Shown: positions 1 to 5,900 of the stretch, in pieces
How positions within the stretch are numbered: position 1 is the first letter of the stretch
How the letters are laid out: every line of letters begins with the position of its first letter
Source: DASYAN01 sp036501345
Lineage (GTDB): Bacteria; Chloroflexota; Ktedonobacteria; Ktedonobacterales; Ktedonobacteraceae
Length of the DNA stretch: 7,935 nt
Direction of reading: 5' to 3'
Assembly (NCBI GenBank): GCA_036501345.1
Contig: DASYAN010000220.1
Coordinates: forward strand, 1-7,935
The notes under the pieces: model-generated
Database searches by the model: none
What the model saw: the letters and a program-made list of their open reading frames with translations, nothing else
What the model was told of the DNA's origin: nothing
Program-made: the position numbers and the translations under genes

Positions 1-605
1 GCCGCCCCTTCAACACGAGCGGCATCCAGGCATGCAGGATCAATCGTCTGCATACCCAAGACAGTATTTATGACTATAGGAAACACGACTATCAGCATGC
101 AGACGACGATGACAGATGATAGCCCAGGCCCTAACCAGAGGTAGAGGAAAGGGGCAAGGACAATCGCTGGAATAGCTTGACCTGCCGCTAGATATGGCTG
201 GAAGGTGTTCGCTAGCAAACGCGACTTGGCCACTCCATAGCCTAAGGGTAAAGCAATAGCGGTCGCGAAGAGAAAACCAAGCACGCTTTCCTGAATCGTC
301 ACCAGAGCGTTAGTGAGCAGCACACCAGATTGAAGCCCATCAACTAAACTGGCATAAACGTCAGCTGGAGCTGGGAGAATCAGGCTTGGAATGTGACCAT
401 AAGTCGTGCTTGCATACCAGCTCGCAAACAATATCAGGCCAAGCACATATGGAGGCAGTATAGTAAAGATATGCTGCATCACCTGCAAACGACGCATGCT
501 TCTATACAGAACATGCTTCACTTCGGTAAAGGAACTGCTGGGTACGTAAACAGGTTCACGCAGTTCGACTGCTGCCTCTTCTACTTCAGAGGTTATTATG
601 CTCAT
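1..605 (-). CDS. ribX: ABC transporter permease, probable riboflavin importer RibX (3' part outside window)
   Basis: Membrane permease of a BPD_transp_1 importer, SsuC/TauC/ThiX type. The first 201 residues are visible and the gene runs off the left edge. About 50 mostly polar residues come first, then a membrane segment (about 48-66), the family signature LPAPADVYASL (77-87), further segments at about 103-125 and 140-180, and the start of the EAA loop, LDAARVEGA (193-201), which contacts the ATPase. The ATG at 603-605 is chosen because GAGGGA lies six bases upstream and residue 77 then sits where the family has it. The sequence alone cannot separate taurine, sulfonate, thiamin-precursor and riboflavin permeases. 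The FMN riboswitch in its leader points to riboflavin, as in the RibXY systems known from Chloroflexota. The family call is firm; the substrate is inferred. The partner binding protein (RibY) and ATPase would lie to the left. Confidence 0.85.
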   Translation of the reverse strand, partial: MSIITSEVEEAAVELREPVYVPSSSFTEVKHVLYRSMRRLQVMQHIFTILPPYVLGLILFASWYASTTYGHIPSLILPAPADVYASLVDGLQSGVLLTNALVTIQESVLGFLFATAIALPLGYGVAKSRLLANTFQPYLAAGQAIPAIVLAPFLYLWLGPGLSSVIVVCMLIVVFPIVINTVLGMQTIDPACLDAARVEGA

Positions 606-611
606 GAAAAA

Positions 612-701
612 TCCCTCGGTCAAAGTTCTACGGACAGGTTCTCTCTCAGGCATAGAGATAGAGAACTGCCAATTCAACTGACTTGGGGGACAAGCGAGGG
701 A
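612..701 (-). promoter_or_regulatory. Putative riboswitch expression platform sequestering the ribX ribosome-binding site
   Basis: On the minus-strand transcript, UCCCUCG (701-695) is a perfect 7-nt complement of CGAGGGA (618-612), which contains the ribX Shine-Dalgarno. Between them lies a self-contained hairpin (666-638) with a 7-bp GUUCUCU/AGAGAAC stem, a 2-nt bulge and 3 more pairs. A competing partner exists upstream: UGGGGG (755-750) can pair with CCCCCA (689-684), right beside the anti-SD strand. No stem is followed by a U run, so translational control fits better than transcription termination. The pairings were found by eye without energy calculation. Confidence 0.45.
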
Positions 702-795
702 GATTAAGGAAACCATTGCGGAGTAATAGAGCGTCTATATACTCAACTACCCCCACTACCACCTCGGCATGGCAGCGGATCACGGATTCGCAAAA

Positions 796-958
796 ACCTT
801 CTCCCATCCGGACTGTACCGTCGGCTTCGGAATTGCACCGAATCTGTCATATAACCAGCAAGAGGACTGGCTATGGACTCGCGGGCTTGGCTTCTCTACC
901 CTATTCACAATAGAAAAAGCTTCACCGCCGATAGGGAATTACACCCTGCCCCGAAGGT
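796..958 (-). promoter_or_regulatory. FMN riboswitch (RFN element)
   Basis: Read on the minus strand, the two hallmark blocks of the FMN aptamer are present. The 5' block is GGGGCAGGGTGTAATTCCC followed by CGGCGGTGAAGC. The 3' block is CGGTGCAATTCCGAAGCCGA followed by CGGTACAGTCCGGATGGGAG. The middle has the conserved AAGCCCGCGAG stretch and a variable stem. The closing P1 helix is ACCUUC (958-953) with GAAGGU (801-796). It binds FMN and normally lowers expression of riboflavin synthesis or uptake genes when FMN is plentiful. Here it heads the leader of the minus-strand permease, about 190 bases before that start codon, and is antisense to the plus-strand transcript direction. Confidence 0.96.
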
Positions 959-969
959 CTCTAGAAAAC

Positions 970-999
970 AGTATGCCACAGCATAACCTATTATTGCAA
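970..999 (-). promoter_or_regulatory. Candidate promoter for the FMN riboswitch-ribX transcript
   Basis: On the minus strand, TTGCAA (999-994) and CATACT (975-970) are separated by 18 bases. A start a few bases further on would fall just before the riboswitch P1 helix at 958. The position is what a riboswitch leader needs, but the hexamers are only moderate matches to the sigma-70 consensus. Confidence 0.45.
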
Positions 1000-1017
1000 G
1001 AGTTTAGAGCTTACCTA

Positions 1018-1047
1018 TTGGCAGAGCCTCCCCAAAGGCGCTATAAT
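1018..1047 (+). promoter_or_regulatory. Promoter of the F420 operon
   Basis: TTGGCA (1018-1023) and a perfect TATAAT (1042-1047) are 18 bases apart, close to the housekeeping sigma-70 consensus. Transcription would begin near 1054, leaving a leader of only about 20 bases before the cofE start. It lies about 20 bp from the opposing candidate promoter, so the two units are divergent and closely packed. Confidence 0.7.
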
Positions 1048-1074
1048 TACAATGTAAGCACTACAGGGAGGACT

Positions 1075-1833
1075 ATGAGCAACGAAATACGTATCATTCC
1101 CATCAAGGGTATTGGTGAAATCTCTCCAGGAGCTGACCTGGGCAGTATCATCTATGAGGCATTACCTGACCAGGATCTGATCCTAGAACAGGGCGATATT
1201 CTGGTTGTTACACAGAAAATTGTATCTAAGGCTGAGGGACGTATTGTTCACCTTACAGATATACAGCCATCTCCTCTGGCCCACACTATTGCCGAACAGG
1301 GCCAGAAAGACGCCCGCCATGTCGAAGTAGTCCTGCGCGAGAGTAAACGTATCGTACGTATGGATCGAGGCATTATCATTAGCGAAACGCATCATGGCTT
1401 TATCTGCGCTAATGCTGGTGTCGACGAGTCCAATGTCAATGGTGAGAGCCTGCTAACGTTACTACCGATTGATCCCGATCAATCAGCTCAGACACTGCGC
1501 ACACGACTACAAACCTTGTCAGGAGAGCATGACATCGCCATTATTATTTCAGATACCTGGGGACGCCCCTGGCGCAATGGACAGGTCAATATGGCTATCG
1601 GTTTGGCCGGGATGGAGCCTCTGGTTGATTATCGCGGACAGCGTGACCGCTATGGCTATGAGATGCAAGCCAGTGTCATTGCTGTAGCCGATGAATTAGC
1701 TGCTACCGCCGAACTGGTCATGGGGAAAATAGAGCATATCCCTGTTGCCCTCATTCGTGGCTACAGCTATTCATCTGGCCAGGGAGATACCCGCACACTC
1801 ATCCGTGAGAGCACAACGGATATGTTCCGCTAA
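1075..1833 (+). CDS. cofE: Coenzyme F420-0:L-glutamate ligase
   Basis: Cytoplasmic ligase that adds glutamate to F420-0 (and often a second, gamma-linked one) using GTP and divalent metal. The 252-residue length is normal for stand-alone CofE and matches the N-terminal half of actinobacterial FbiB. Family motifs are visible in order: IPIKGIGEISPGADL (8-22), DILVVTQKIVSKAEG (41-55), GFICANAGVDESN (108-120), where acidic and polar residues bind nucleotide and metal, and ISDTWGRPWRNGQVN (158-172). The frame is open back to 769, but that stretch is antisense to the riboswitch. The ATG at 1075 has AGGGAGG just upstream, although the spacing is short (3 bases), and gives the expected family N-terminus. 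It is the first gene of a four-gene operon; the next gene starts 23 bases after its stop. Confidence 0.95.
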   Translation: MSNEIRIIPIKGIGEISPGADLGSIIYEALPDQDLILEQGDILVVTQKIVSKAEGRIVHLTDIQPSPLAHTIAEQGQKDARHVEVVLRESKRIVRMDRGIIISETHHGFICANAGVDESNVNGESLLTLLPIDPDQSAQTLRTRLQTLSGEHDIAIIISDTWGRPWRNGQVNMAIGLAGMEPLVDYRGQRDRYGYEMQASVIAVADELAATAELVMGKIEHIPVALIRGYSYSSGQGDTRTLIRESTTDMFR

Positions 1834-1856
1834 CGATTCAAACAGAGATCCAATAC

Positions 1857-2480
1857 ATGACTATATCTAAGCGAGCAAATGACTTGGCAACACTTCTGCG
1901 CAACAGAAGAAGTGTGCGCACATACCAAGATCGTCCTGTCGAGCGAGCATTACTTGAGCAGATGCTGGAGGCTGCACGCTGGGCACCATCACCACATGGT
2001 CGGCAACCATGGCGTTTCGCTGTACTTACGCAACAGGAGCCAAAACAACGGCTCGCAGAACAAATGGGTGAAACCTGGCGTGCTAACCTCCAGATGGATG
2101 GACAATCAAAGGAAACTGTCAATATCCGCCTGGAGAAGTCGCACCAGCGTATCCTGCGAGCTCCGGCCATTATCATTCCTTGCCTTTATCTAGAAGATCT
2201 AGATCACTATCCTGATCAAAAGCGACAGGCAGATGAGATGACCATGGCTATTCAAAGCCTGGGAGCTGCCGTTCAGAATATGCTCCTGATGGCTTACGAC
2301 CTCGGTCTGGATACTGGCTGGATGTGTGCACCGCTTTTTTGTCCTGAAGTAGCCTGTGCTGCTCTTGACCTTGATAAGCGACTGATCCCTCATGCACTCA
2401 TCACTGTGGGTTACGCAGCTGCAGACCCTGTACGGCGTCCACGTCTGCCTCTGGATCGTTTAATTGTTCGTTTCGATTGA
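1857..2480 (+). CDS. FMN-type nitroreductase, probable dehydro-F420-0 reductase (FbiB C-terminal domain-like)
   Basis: A 207-residue nitroreductase-fold flavoprotein. Visible motifs are RRSVRTYQDRPV (17-28), an FMN-phosphate-binding arginine cluster; APSPHGRQPWRF (43-54), typical of the family; SLGAAVQNMLLMAYDLGLD (134-152); and the C-terminal GYAAADPVRRPRLPLD (185-200). In mycobacterial FbiB this domain is fused behind the CofE domain and reduces dehydro-F420-0, the product made when phosphoenolpyruvate is the C3 donor. Here it is a separate gene directly behind cofE and ahead of cofD, so the same role is inferred from position. The general oxidoreductase family is certain and the exact substrate is not. 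The ATG at 1857 has only a weak AGAG upstream, so translation may depend on coupling to cofE. Confidence 0.88.
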   Translation: MTISKRANDLATLLRNRRSVRTYQDRPVERALLEQMLEAARWAPSPHGRQPWRFAVLTQQEPKQRLAEQMGETWRANLQMDGQSKETVNIRLEKSHQRILRAPAIIIPCLYLEDLDHYPDQKRQADEMTMAIQSLGAAVQNMLLMAYDLGLDTGWMCAPLFCPEVACAALDLDKRLIPHALITVGYAAADPVRRPRLPLDRLIVRFD

Positions 2481-2492
2481 GGGTAAACTACT

Positions 2493-3431
2493 ATGATTGC
2501 AGTTCTTGCTGGTGGAGTTGGTGCAGCTCGCTTCTTAGAAGGGCTTGTCCAGGTTGTGTCCGAGGAGCAAATCACTGTCATTGCCAATACAGGCGACGAC
2601 CACGACTTTTATGGTTTGCGTGTGTCGCCCGACATCGATACTGTGATATATACCCTGGCCGGGATCATCGACCAGCGCAATGGTTGGGGCATCCATAATG
2701 ACACTTACAACACGATGCAGCAATTGACCAGTTACGGCTATGAAGACTGGTTTCTGCTTGGCGACCGCGATCTGGCTACCCACATTCATCGCACAAACCT
2801 GCTACGGCAGGGGAAAACGCTCAGCGAGGTCACTGAGATCCTGTGTCGCTATTATGGACTGCTCAAAGACAACAATCAAATTCGCATTCTACCAATGAGC
2901 GATCAGCCCATCGCTACGCATATTCAGACCCCAGCAGGCCTACTGTATTTTGATGAATATCTGGTCAAATGCCGCTGTACCGATGAAGTACAAGATGTTA
3001 TATTTGTTGGGGCCGACAAAGCAAAGCCAGCTCCAGGTGTGCTCGACGCTCTGAAACAGGCTAAGGTCATCCTCATTGCTCCCAGTAATCCAATCGTCAG
3101 CATCGGCACTATCCTGGCCGTGCCAGGTATCCAGGATGCACTTCACCAAGCCAGTGGTACGGTGGTCGCTGTAAGCCCAATCGTCGGAGGAGCACCCATT
3201 AAAGGGCCCGCCGATAAGCTGATGCGAGGTATGGGTCACGAGGTCTCAGCCTTTGGTGTTGCACACTGCTATCAGGACTTCCTTGACGTCATGGTCATCG
3301 ATACCCAGGATGCCCACCTTGTCAAGCAAATTGAAGCTCTAGGCATTGCGACTGTGGTCACAAACACGATTATGCGCGATGAGGCCACCAAAGCAAATCT
3401 GGCTCGTACGGTATTGCATACAGTATCATAA
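2493..3431 (+). CDS. cofD: 2-phospho-L-lactate (or phosphoenolpyruvate) transferase to Fo
   Basis: CofD/FbiA transfers the phospho-C3 acid from its GDP-activated form (LPPG or EPPG) to the deazaflavin Fo, giving F420-0 or dehydro-F420-0. The 312-residue length is normal. Diagnostic motifs in order: LAGGVGAARFL (5-15), nucleotide-binding at the first strand; ANTGDD (31-36) with the following PDIDT (46-50), which bind Fo and metal; GDRDLATHIHRT (90-101); PSNPIVSIG (197-205); and SPIVGGAPIKGPADKLM (228-244). All key stretches look intact. The start follows the upstream stop by 12 bases and has GAGGG at a good distance. With the nitroreductase next door, the donor may be the enolpyruvyl form, but the sequence does not decide this. 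Confidence 0.97.
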   Translation: MIAVLAGGVGAARFLEGLVQVVSEEQITVIANTGDDHDFYGLRVSPDIDTVIYTLAGIIDQRNGWGIHNDTYNTMQQLTSYGYEDWFLLGDRDLATHIHRTNLLRQGKTLSEVTEILCRYYGLLKDNNQIRILPMSDQPIATHIQTPAGLLYFDEYLVKCRCTDEVQDVIFVGADKAKPAPGVLDALKQAKVILIAPSNPIVSIGTILAVPGIQDALHQASGTVVAVSPIVGGAPIKGPADKLMRGMGHEVSAFGVAHCYQDFLDVMVIDTQDAHLVKQIEALGIATVVTNTIMRDEATKANLARTVLHTVS

Positions 3432-3434
3432 GGT
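3430..3434 (+). promoter_or_regulatory. Ribosome-binding site that supports the TTG start of cofC
   Basis: AAGGT overlaps the cofD stop codon and lies 7 bases before TTG at 3442. There is no ATG or GTG in frame nearby. The next upstream ATG (3346) would add 32 residues read from inside cofD. Confidence 0.6.
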
Positions 3435-3441
3435 AAACTAC

Positions 3442-4056
3442 TTGGTATACACAGCACTTATCCCAGTAAAATCTCTCGATGAAGCCAAAAGTCGCTTGGC
3501 TACCCACCTAACCCAGGCACAAAGAGCCACATTGATGCTCGACATGCTTCACCATGTGATCTATATTTTACAAGCCAGCGAAATTTTAGAGCGTATTTCA
3601 GTCGTTAGTCCGGATCGACGCGTTCTGGATCAGGCACAGGCATGGGGAGCACACACACGTGTCGAAGAAGAGATCGGACATAATCCAGCGCTCACAGCTG
3701 CCGCAACGAGAGAGCTTGCAGAAGGAACCACAGCCTTGCTTACGATCTCTGCCGACCTTCCCTTACTACAAGTCCGCGATATACACGGCATGATTGAGCA
3801 ATCCAAGCACCATGCGGTCGTCCTTGCTCCCTCACATGACTACACAGGAACAAATGCACTGCTTACACGCCCACCACTAGTGCTCCCTTACACGTTTGGC
3901 CCAGGAAGCCTGCAGCGTTATCTCTCAGAAAGCCGCATCCGACAACTGAGTAGTGGCCTCTATAGCAGTATTAGCCTCGGATTGGATATTGACACAAGCG
4001 AGGATTTGACTACCCTTCGACGCTATCAATTCTGCACTACATTCCGTCAAACTTGA
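3442..4056 (+). CDS. cofC: 2-phospho-L-lactate/phosphoenolpyruvate guanylyltransferase
   Basis: CofC/FbiD uses GTP to activate 2-phospho-L-lactate or phosphoenolpyruvate and supplies the unstable product to CofD. It has a MobA-like nucleotidyltransferase fold. From the TTG start it has 204 residues, the usual family length. Motifs: LIPVKSLDEAKSRLA (6-20), the GTP-binding N-terminus; GHNPAL (79-84), where many relatives have GLNAAL; SADLPLL (103-109), with the metal-binding aspartate; TGTNALLTRP (135-144); FGPGS (152-156); and LDIDTSEDL (181-189). The frame is open upstream to an ATG at 3346, but that part overlaps cofD and does not resemble the family, so it is rejected. The start lies 10 bases after the cofD stop. 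It is the last gene of the operon. Confidence 0.94.
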   Translation: MVYTALIPVKSLDEAKSRLATHLTQAQRATLMLDMLHHVIYILQASEILERISVVSPDRRVLDQAQAWGAHTRVEEEIGHNPALTAAATRELAEGTTALLTISADLPLLQVRDIHGMIEQSKHHAVVLAPSHDYTGTNALLTRPPLVLPYTFGPGSLQRYLSESRIRQLSSGLYSSISLGLDIDTSEDLTTLRRYQFCTTFRQT

Positions 4057-4071
4057 TAATCTGACTCTCAT

Positions 4072-4102
4072 TGGACTGTGAGACACTTATGGTCGCAGTC
4101 CA
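4072..4102 (+). terminator. Hairpin after the F420 operon, possible terminator
   Basis: TGGACTGTGA (4072-4081) and TCGCAGTCCA (4093-4102) form a 10-bp stem with one G-U pair and an 11-base loop, 15 bases after the cofC stop. No U run follows, so it is not a standard intrinsic terminator. It may protect the 3' end or act with a termination factor. Confidence 0.45.
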
Positions 4103-4104
4103 GC

Positions 4105-4118
4105 TTGACAATTGACAA
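4105..4118 (+). repeat. TTGACAA tandem direct repeat
   Basis: Two perfect adjacent copies of TTGACAA follow the hairpin. Each contains a perfect -35 hexamer, but no good -10 lies 16-18 bases downstream of either. GACAA in the second copy is also inverted as TTGTC at 4130-4134. It could be a binding site; the function is unknown. Confidence 0.4.
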
Positions 4119-4146
4119 GACTCGATCATTTGTCCCTCCATCCCTC

Positions 4147-4175
4147 TTGCTATCCTCCCTCCAGTCCTTTATTCT
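4147..4175 (+). promoter_or_regulatory. Weak candidate promoter for the VirB6-like gene
   Basis: TTGCTA (4147-4152) and TATTCT (4170-4175) are 17 bases apart, each a 4-of-6 match to the sigma-70 consensus. It is placed about 55 bases before the next start codon. It is the best pair seen in the gap 4057-4235, but chance matches of this quality are common. Confidence 0.35.
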
Positions 4176-4235
4176 TCAGATAGTAGGCAAAAGAGACCCC
4201 CTCCCTTTTCAAGTATTTTTTGAGGAGCAAGAGCA

Positions 4236-5696
4236 ATGAAAGAAGCTGCTAGCAGCTACCTAGGAAAAATAGTCGCCCTTGCCAGTCTCGCTTTTGTATT
4301 GTCCTTCATCAGTTTCAGCATTATTTCTCTGGTTGGACAACACTTTGCCTGGGCTGCAGAAGCCCATATTGCTCATTCATCATCTATCTCCACGTCTTCG
4401 GCTAAAGCAAGTCTCTTGGCTCCTCCTACTAACAATAACAACACTGCCAATAATGGCAAGCCTCCCGATCCCACCCTAGTTAATGGTGACTGGTACTGTC
4501 AACCACCATATGTTGCGGTAGCTAAGCAATTAAGTAAGGCTCCTGATGGGACAATTAACTTTAGTGTAGATTGTGTCCAGAATAATTTGAGTTTCCCTTG
4601 TTCAGACCAACAAGGGCCGAATGGCAGTCTGCAACCTAATGAGAATGTCATTAAACTAGACTGGTTATCTGGAGATATTCCCATGATTCAGGGACCAAAC
4701 GCACCACACTATGCCGGACATTTTATGTATACCTATCCGGGAGATACCTACGCATTCCCAGAAATCACTACCCTCTTTGGGTATACGGAGGGACTTGCAT
4801 TTTTCTTGATGATACCATCGATCATACTAATGGGATACAATCTCCTATTGGGAGCATCGACGACCTTTCGTTATGCAGGCTCACTTGAAGGGCTGTCGCG
4901 CCTTATACTGGGAGGTTTGGCAGTGGCAGTCAGCTTCACATTGGTCCAGATGCTGATCAATTTAGAAACTACTGTGACGATTGCCATCAGCCAGCTGCAT
5001 GCTCAATTCCCCTTCCCTCAAATCTCCATTAAAGGGATGCAAATCCCCTACACACTTGCCACCGAGCCTAACAAGAGCTTTCCTGGCTCGTATCGGGGAT
5101 TGGTCGTGCCAATGAGCCGATGGGGATGTGCCGCCAATGATTTCGTCGGCATTTTTTCGCCACAGTTTATATCTAATACCATTTCTCCGGTCATTCCAGT
5201 TATTGGCTCTTTTACACACCTTGCCGGAACTGTAACAACCTTGCCCGATCTGATCCACCGTGTTGGCGAAATAACCCGCACACTGCTATCCATTATGCTA
5301 TGGGTACAAGTGTTCGTGCGCATTATCCTCATCAATTACTATATTCTGACAGCTCCTCTGTCATTTAGTTGCTGGGTATTACCGGGGGGAGCAGGACAAA
5401 GGATAGTGGGCCTCTGGTTCAGAGGATTTGCCTCGGTGCTCTTTGTCCAGGTGCTGCAGCTCTTTATTCTCACGACTCTGCCATTGATCCTGCCAGCCCT
5501 ACCGCAAATTTCCTCTGATAGTGTCGGTATCATGCAAGGCTTCCTGGTGGAATTTCCACCTATCCTGACGCTATCTGTCACCCTAATGGCACCGACATTG
5601 ATCGGGGTCTCGGCAAGTAAAGTCCTCGGGAGAGCTGGCTCGATGGCAGGACAGACCATGGTCGTAATTGGAACGGCAGCCTCTCAGGTGGTGTAA
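4236..5696 (+). CDS. VirB6/TrbL-like polytopic membrane protein with signal peptide
   Basis: A 486-residue protein. Residues 1-43 look like a signal peptide or signal anchor: a lysine-flanked start, a long hydrophobic run at about 13-34, and AWAAEA as a possible cleavage region. A Ser/Asn/Pro-rich linker and a soluble external part with cysteines at 88, 113 and 122 follow. Membrane segments are then visible at about 184-206, 221-242, 347-378, 395-419 and 440-460, with a second loop at 250-340. The stretch around INYYILTAPLSFSCWVLP (366-383) and WFRGFASVLFVQVLQLF (394-410) resembles the central core of TrbL/VirB6 conjugation channel proteins, which sit in the inner membrane of type IV secretion systems. 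No other secretion gene is in the window. GAGGAG lies 8 bases before the ATG. The family assignment is by pattern memory, so it is moderate. Confidence 0.7.
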   Translation: MKEAASSYLGKIVALASLAFVLSFISFSIISLVGQHFAWAAEAHIAHSSSISTSSAKASLLAPPTNNNNTANNGKPPDPTLVNGDWYCQPPYVAVAKQLSKAPDGTINFSVDCVQNNLSFPCSDQQGPNGSLQPNENVIKLDWLSGDIPMIQGPNAPHYAGHFMYTYPGDTYAFPEITTLFGYTEGLAFFLMIPSIILMGYNLLLGASTTFRYAGSLEGLSRLILGGLAVAVSFTLVQMLINLETTVTIAISQLHAQFPFPQISIKGMQIPYTLATEPNKSFPGSYRGLVVPMSRWGCAANDFVGIFSPQFISNTISPVIPVIGSFTHLAGTVTTLPDLIHRVGEITRTLLSIMLWVQVFVRIILINYYILTAPLSFSCWVLPGGAGQRIVGLWFRGFASVLFVQVLQLFILTTLPLILPALPQISSDSVGIMQGFLVEFPPILTLSVTLMAPTLIGVSASKVLGRAGSMAGQTMVVIGTAASQVV

Positions 5697-5824
5697 TGAG
5701 CAACCCCAATATTACAATGCTACAGGTAGAACACCCTTGGAGAATAAGGGATAACAGGTCTCCTCAAGCTATCCGAGCCTCTCAATGTTTCCAACGTTAC
5801 AGGCTGCCAGTGATCATCACTTAA
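5696..5824 (+). CDS. Small 42-residue ORF overlapping the VirB6-like stop codon; possible remnant
   Basis: The ATG shares one base with the preceding TAA (TAATG), an arrangement typical of translational coupling. The product begins MSNPNITMLQVEHPWRIRDN and ends at TAA 5822-5824. It is polar and basic, with no membrane segment and no motif I recognise. It has no independent ribosome-binding site. It may be a true small gene, the N-terminal stump of a lost downstream gene of a conjugation operon, or chance. The stump idea is favoured by the compositional break just beyond it, near 5880. Confidence 0.35.
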   Translation: MSNPNITMLQVEHPWRIRDNRSPQAIRASQCFQRYRLPVIIT

Positions 5825-5857
5825 CTTATCTTGGTCCTGCAATCTTTTTACAAGCCC

Positions 5858-5875
5858 CGAGCTAGGCCAAGCTCG
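5858..5875. terminator. Short hairpin between convergent genes
   Basis: CGAGCT and AGCTCG form a 6-bp stem around a 6-base loop, between two genes that converge here. On the minus strand the sequence a few bases further on is TTGTAAAAAG, and on the plus strand CTCTTGCTC. Neither is a clear U tract. It could serve as a weak bidirectional terminator. Confidence 0.35.
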
Positions 5876-5900
5876 CTCTTGCTCTACCGTGTCATTTCTT

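Noticed and set aside
393..913. Two plus-strand open frames
   Set aside because: They are opposite the permease gene and its leader, have odd composition and match nothing.
796..958. TPP riboswitch, considered because the permease is ThiX-like
   Set aside because: The conserved blocks are those of the FMN aptamer; no THI-box CUGAGA core is present in this element.
769..1074. In-frame N-terminal extension of cofE
   Set aside because: This stretch is the antisense of the FMN riboswitch and contains the operon promoter. The ATG at 1075 has a ribosome-binding site and gives the family N-terminus.
1838..2176. Minus-strand open frame over the nitroreductase start
   Set aside because: It is opposite a well-supported gene and resembles no family.
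3346..3441. Upstream ATG start for cofC
   Set aside because: It would overlap cofD by 86 bases and add residues unlike the family. The TTG at 3442 gives the normal length.
5734..5750. CCCTT/AAGGG small hairpin as a terminator of the VirB6-like gene
   Set aside because: It has only five pairs and no U tract, and lies inside the small ORF.
5747..5758. AGGGATAACAGG, a partial match to the I-SceI homing endonuclease site
   Set aside because: Only 12 of 18 bases match and there is no intron or endonuclease gene, so it is coincidence.
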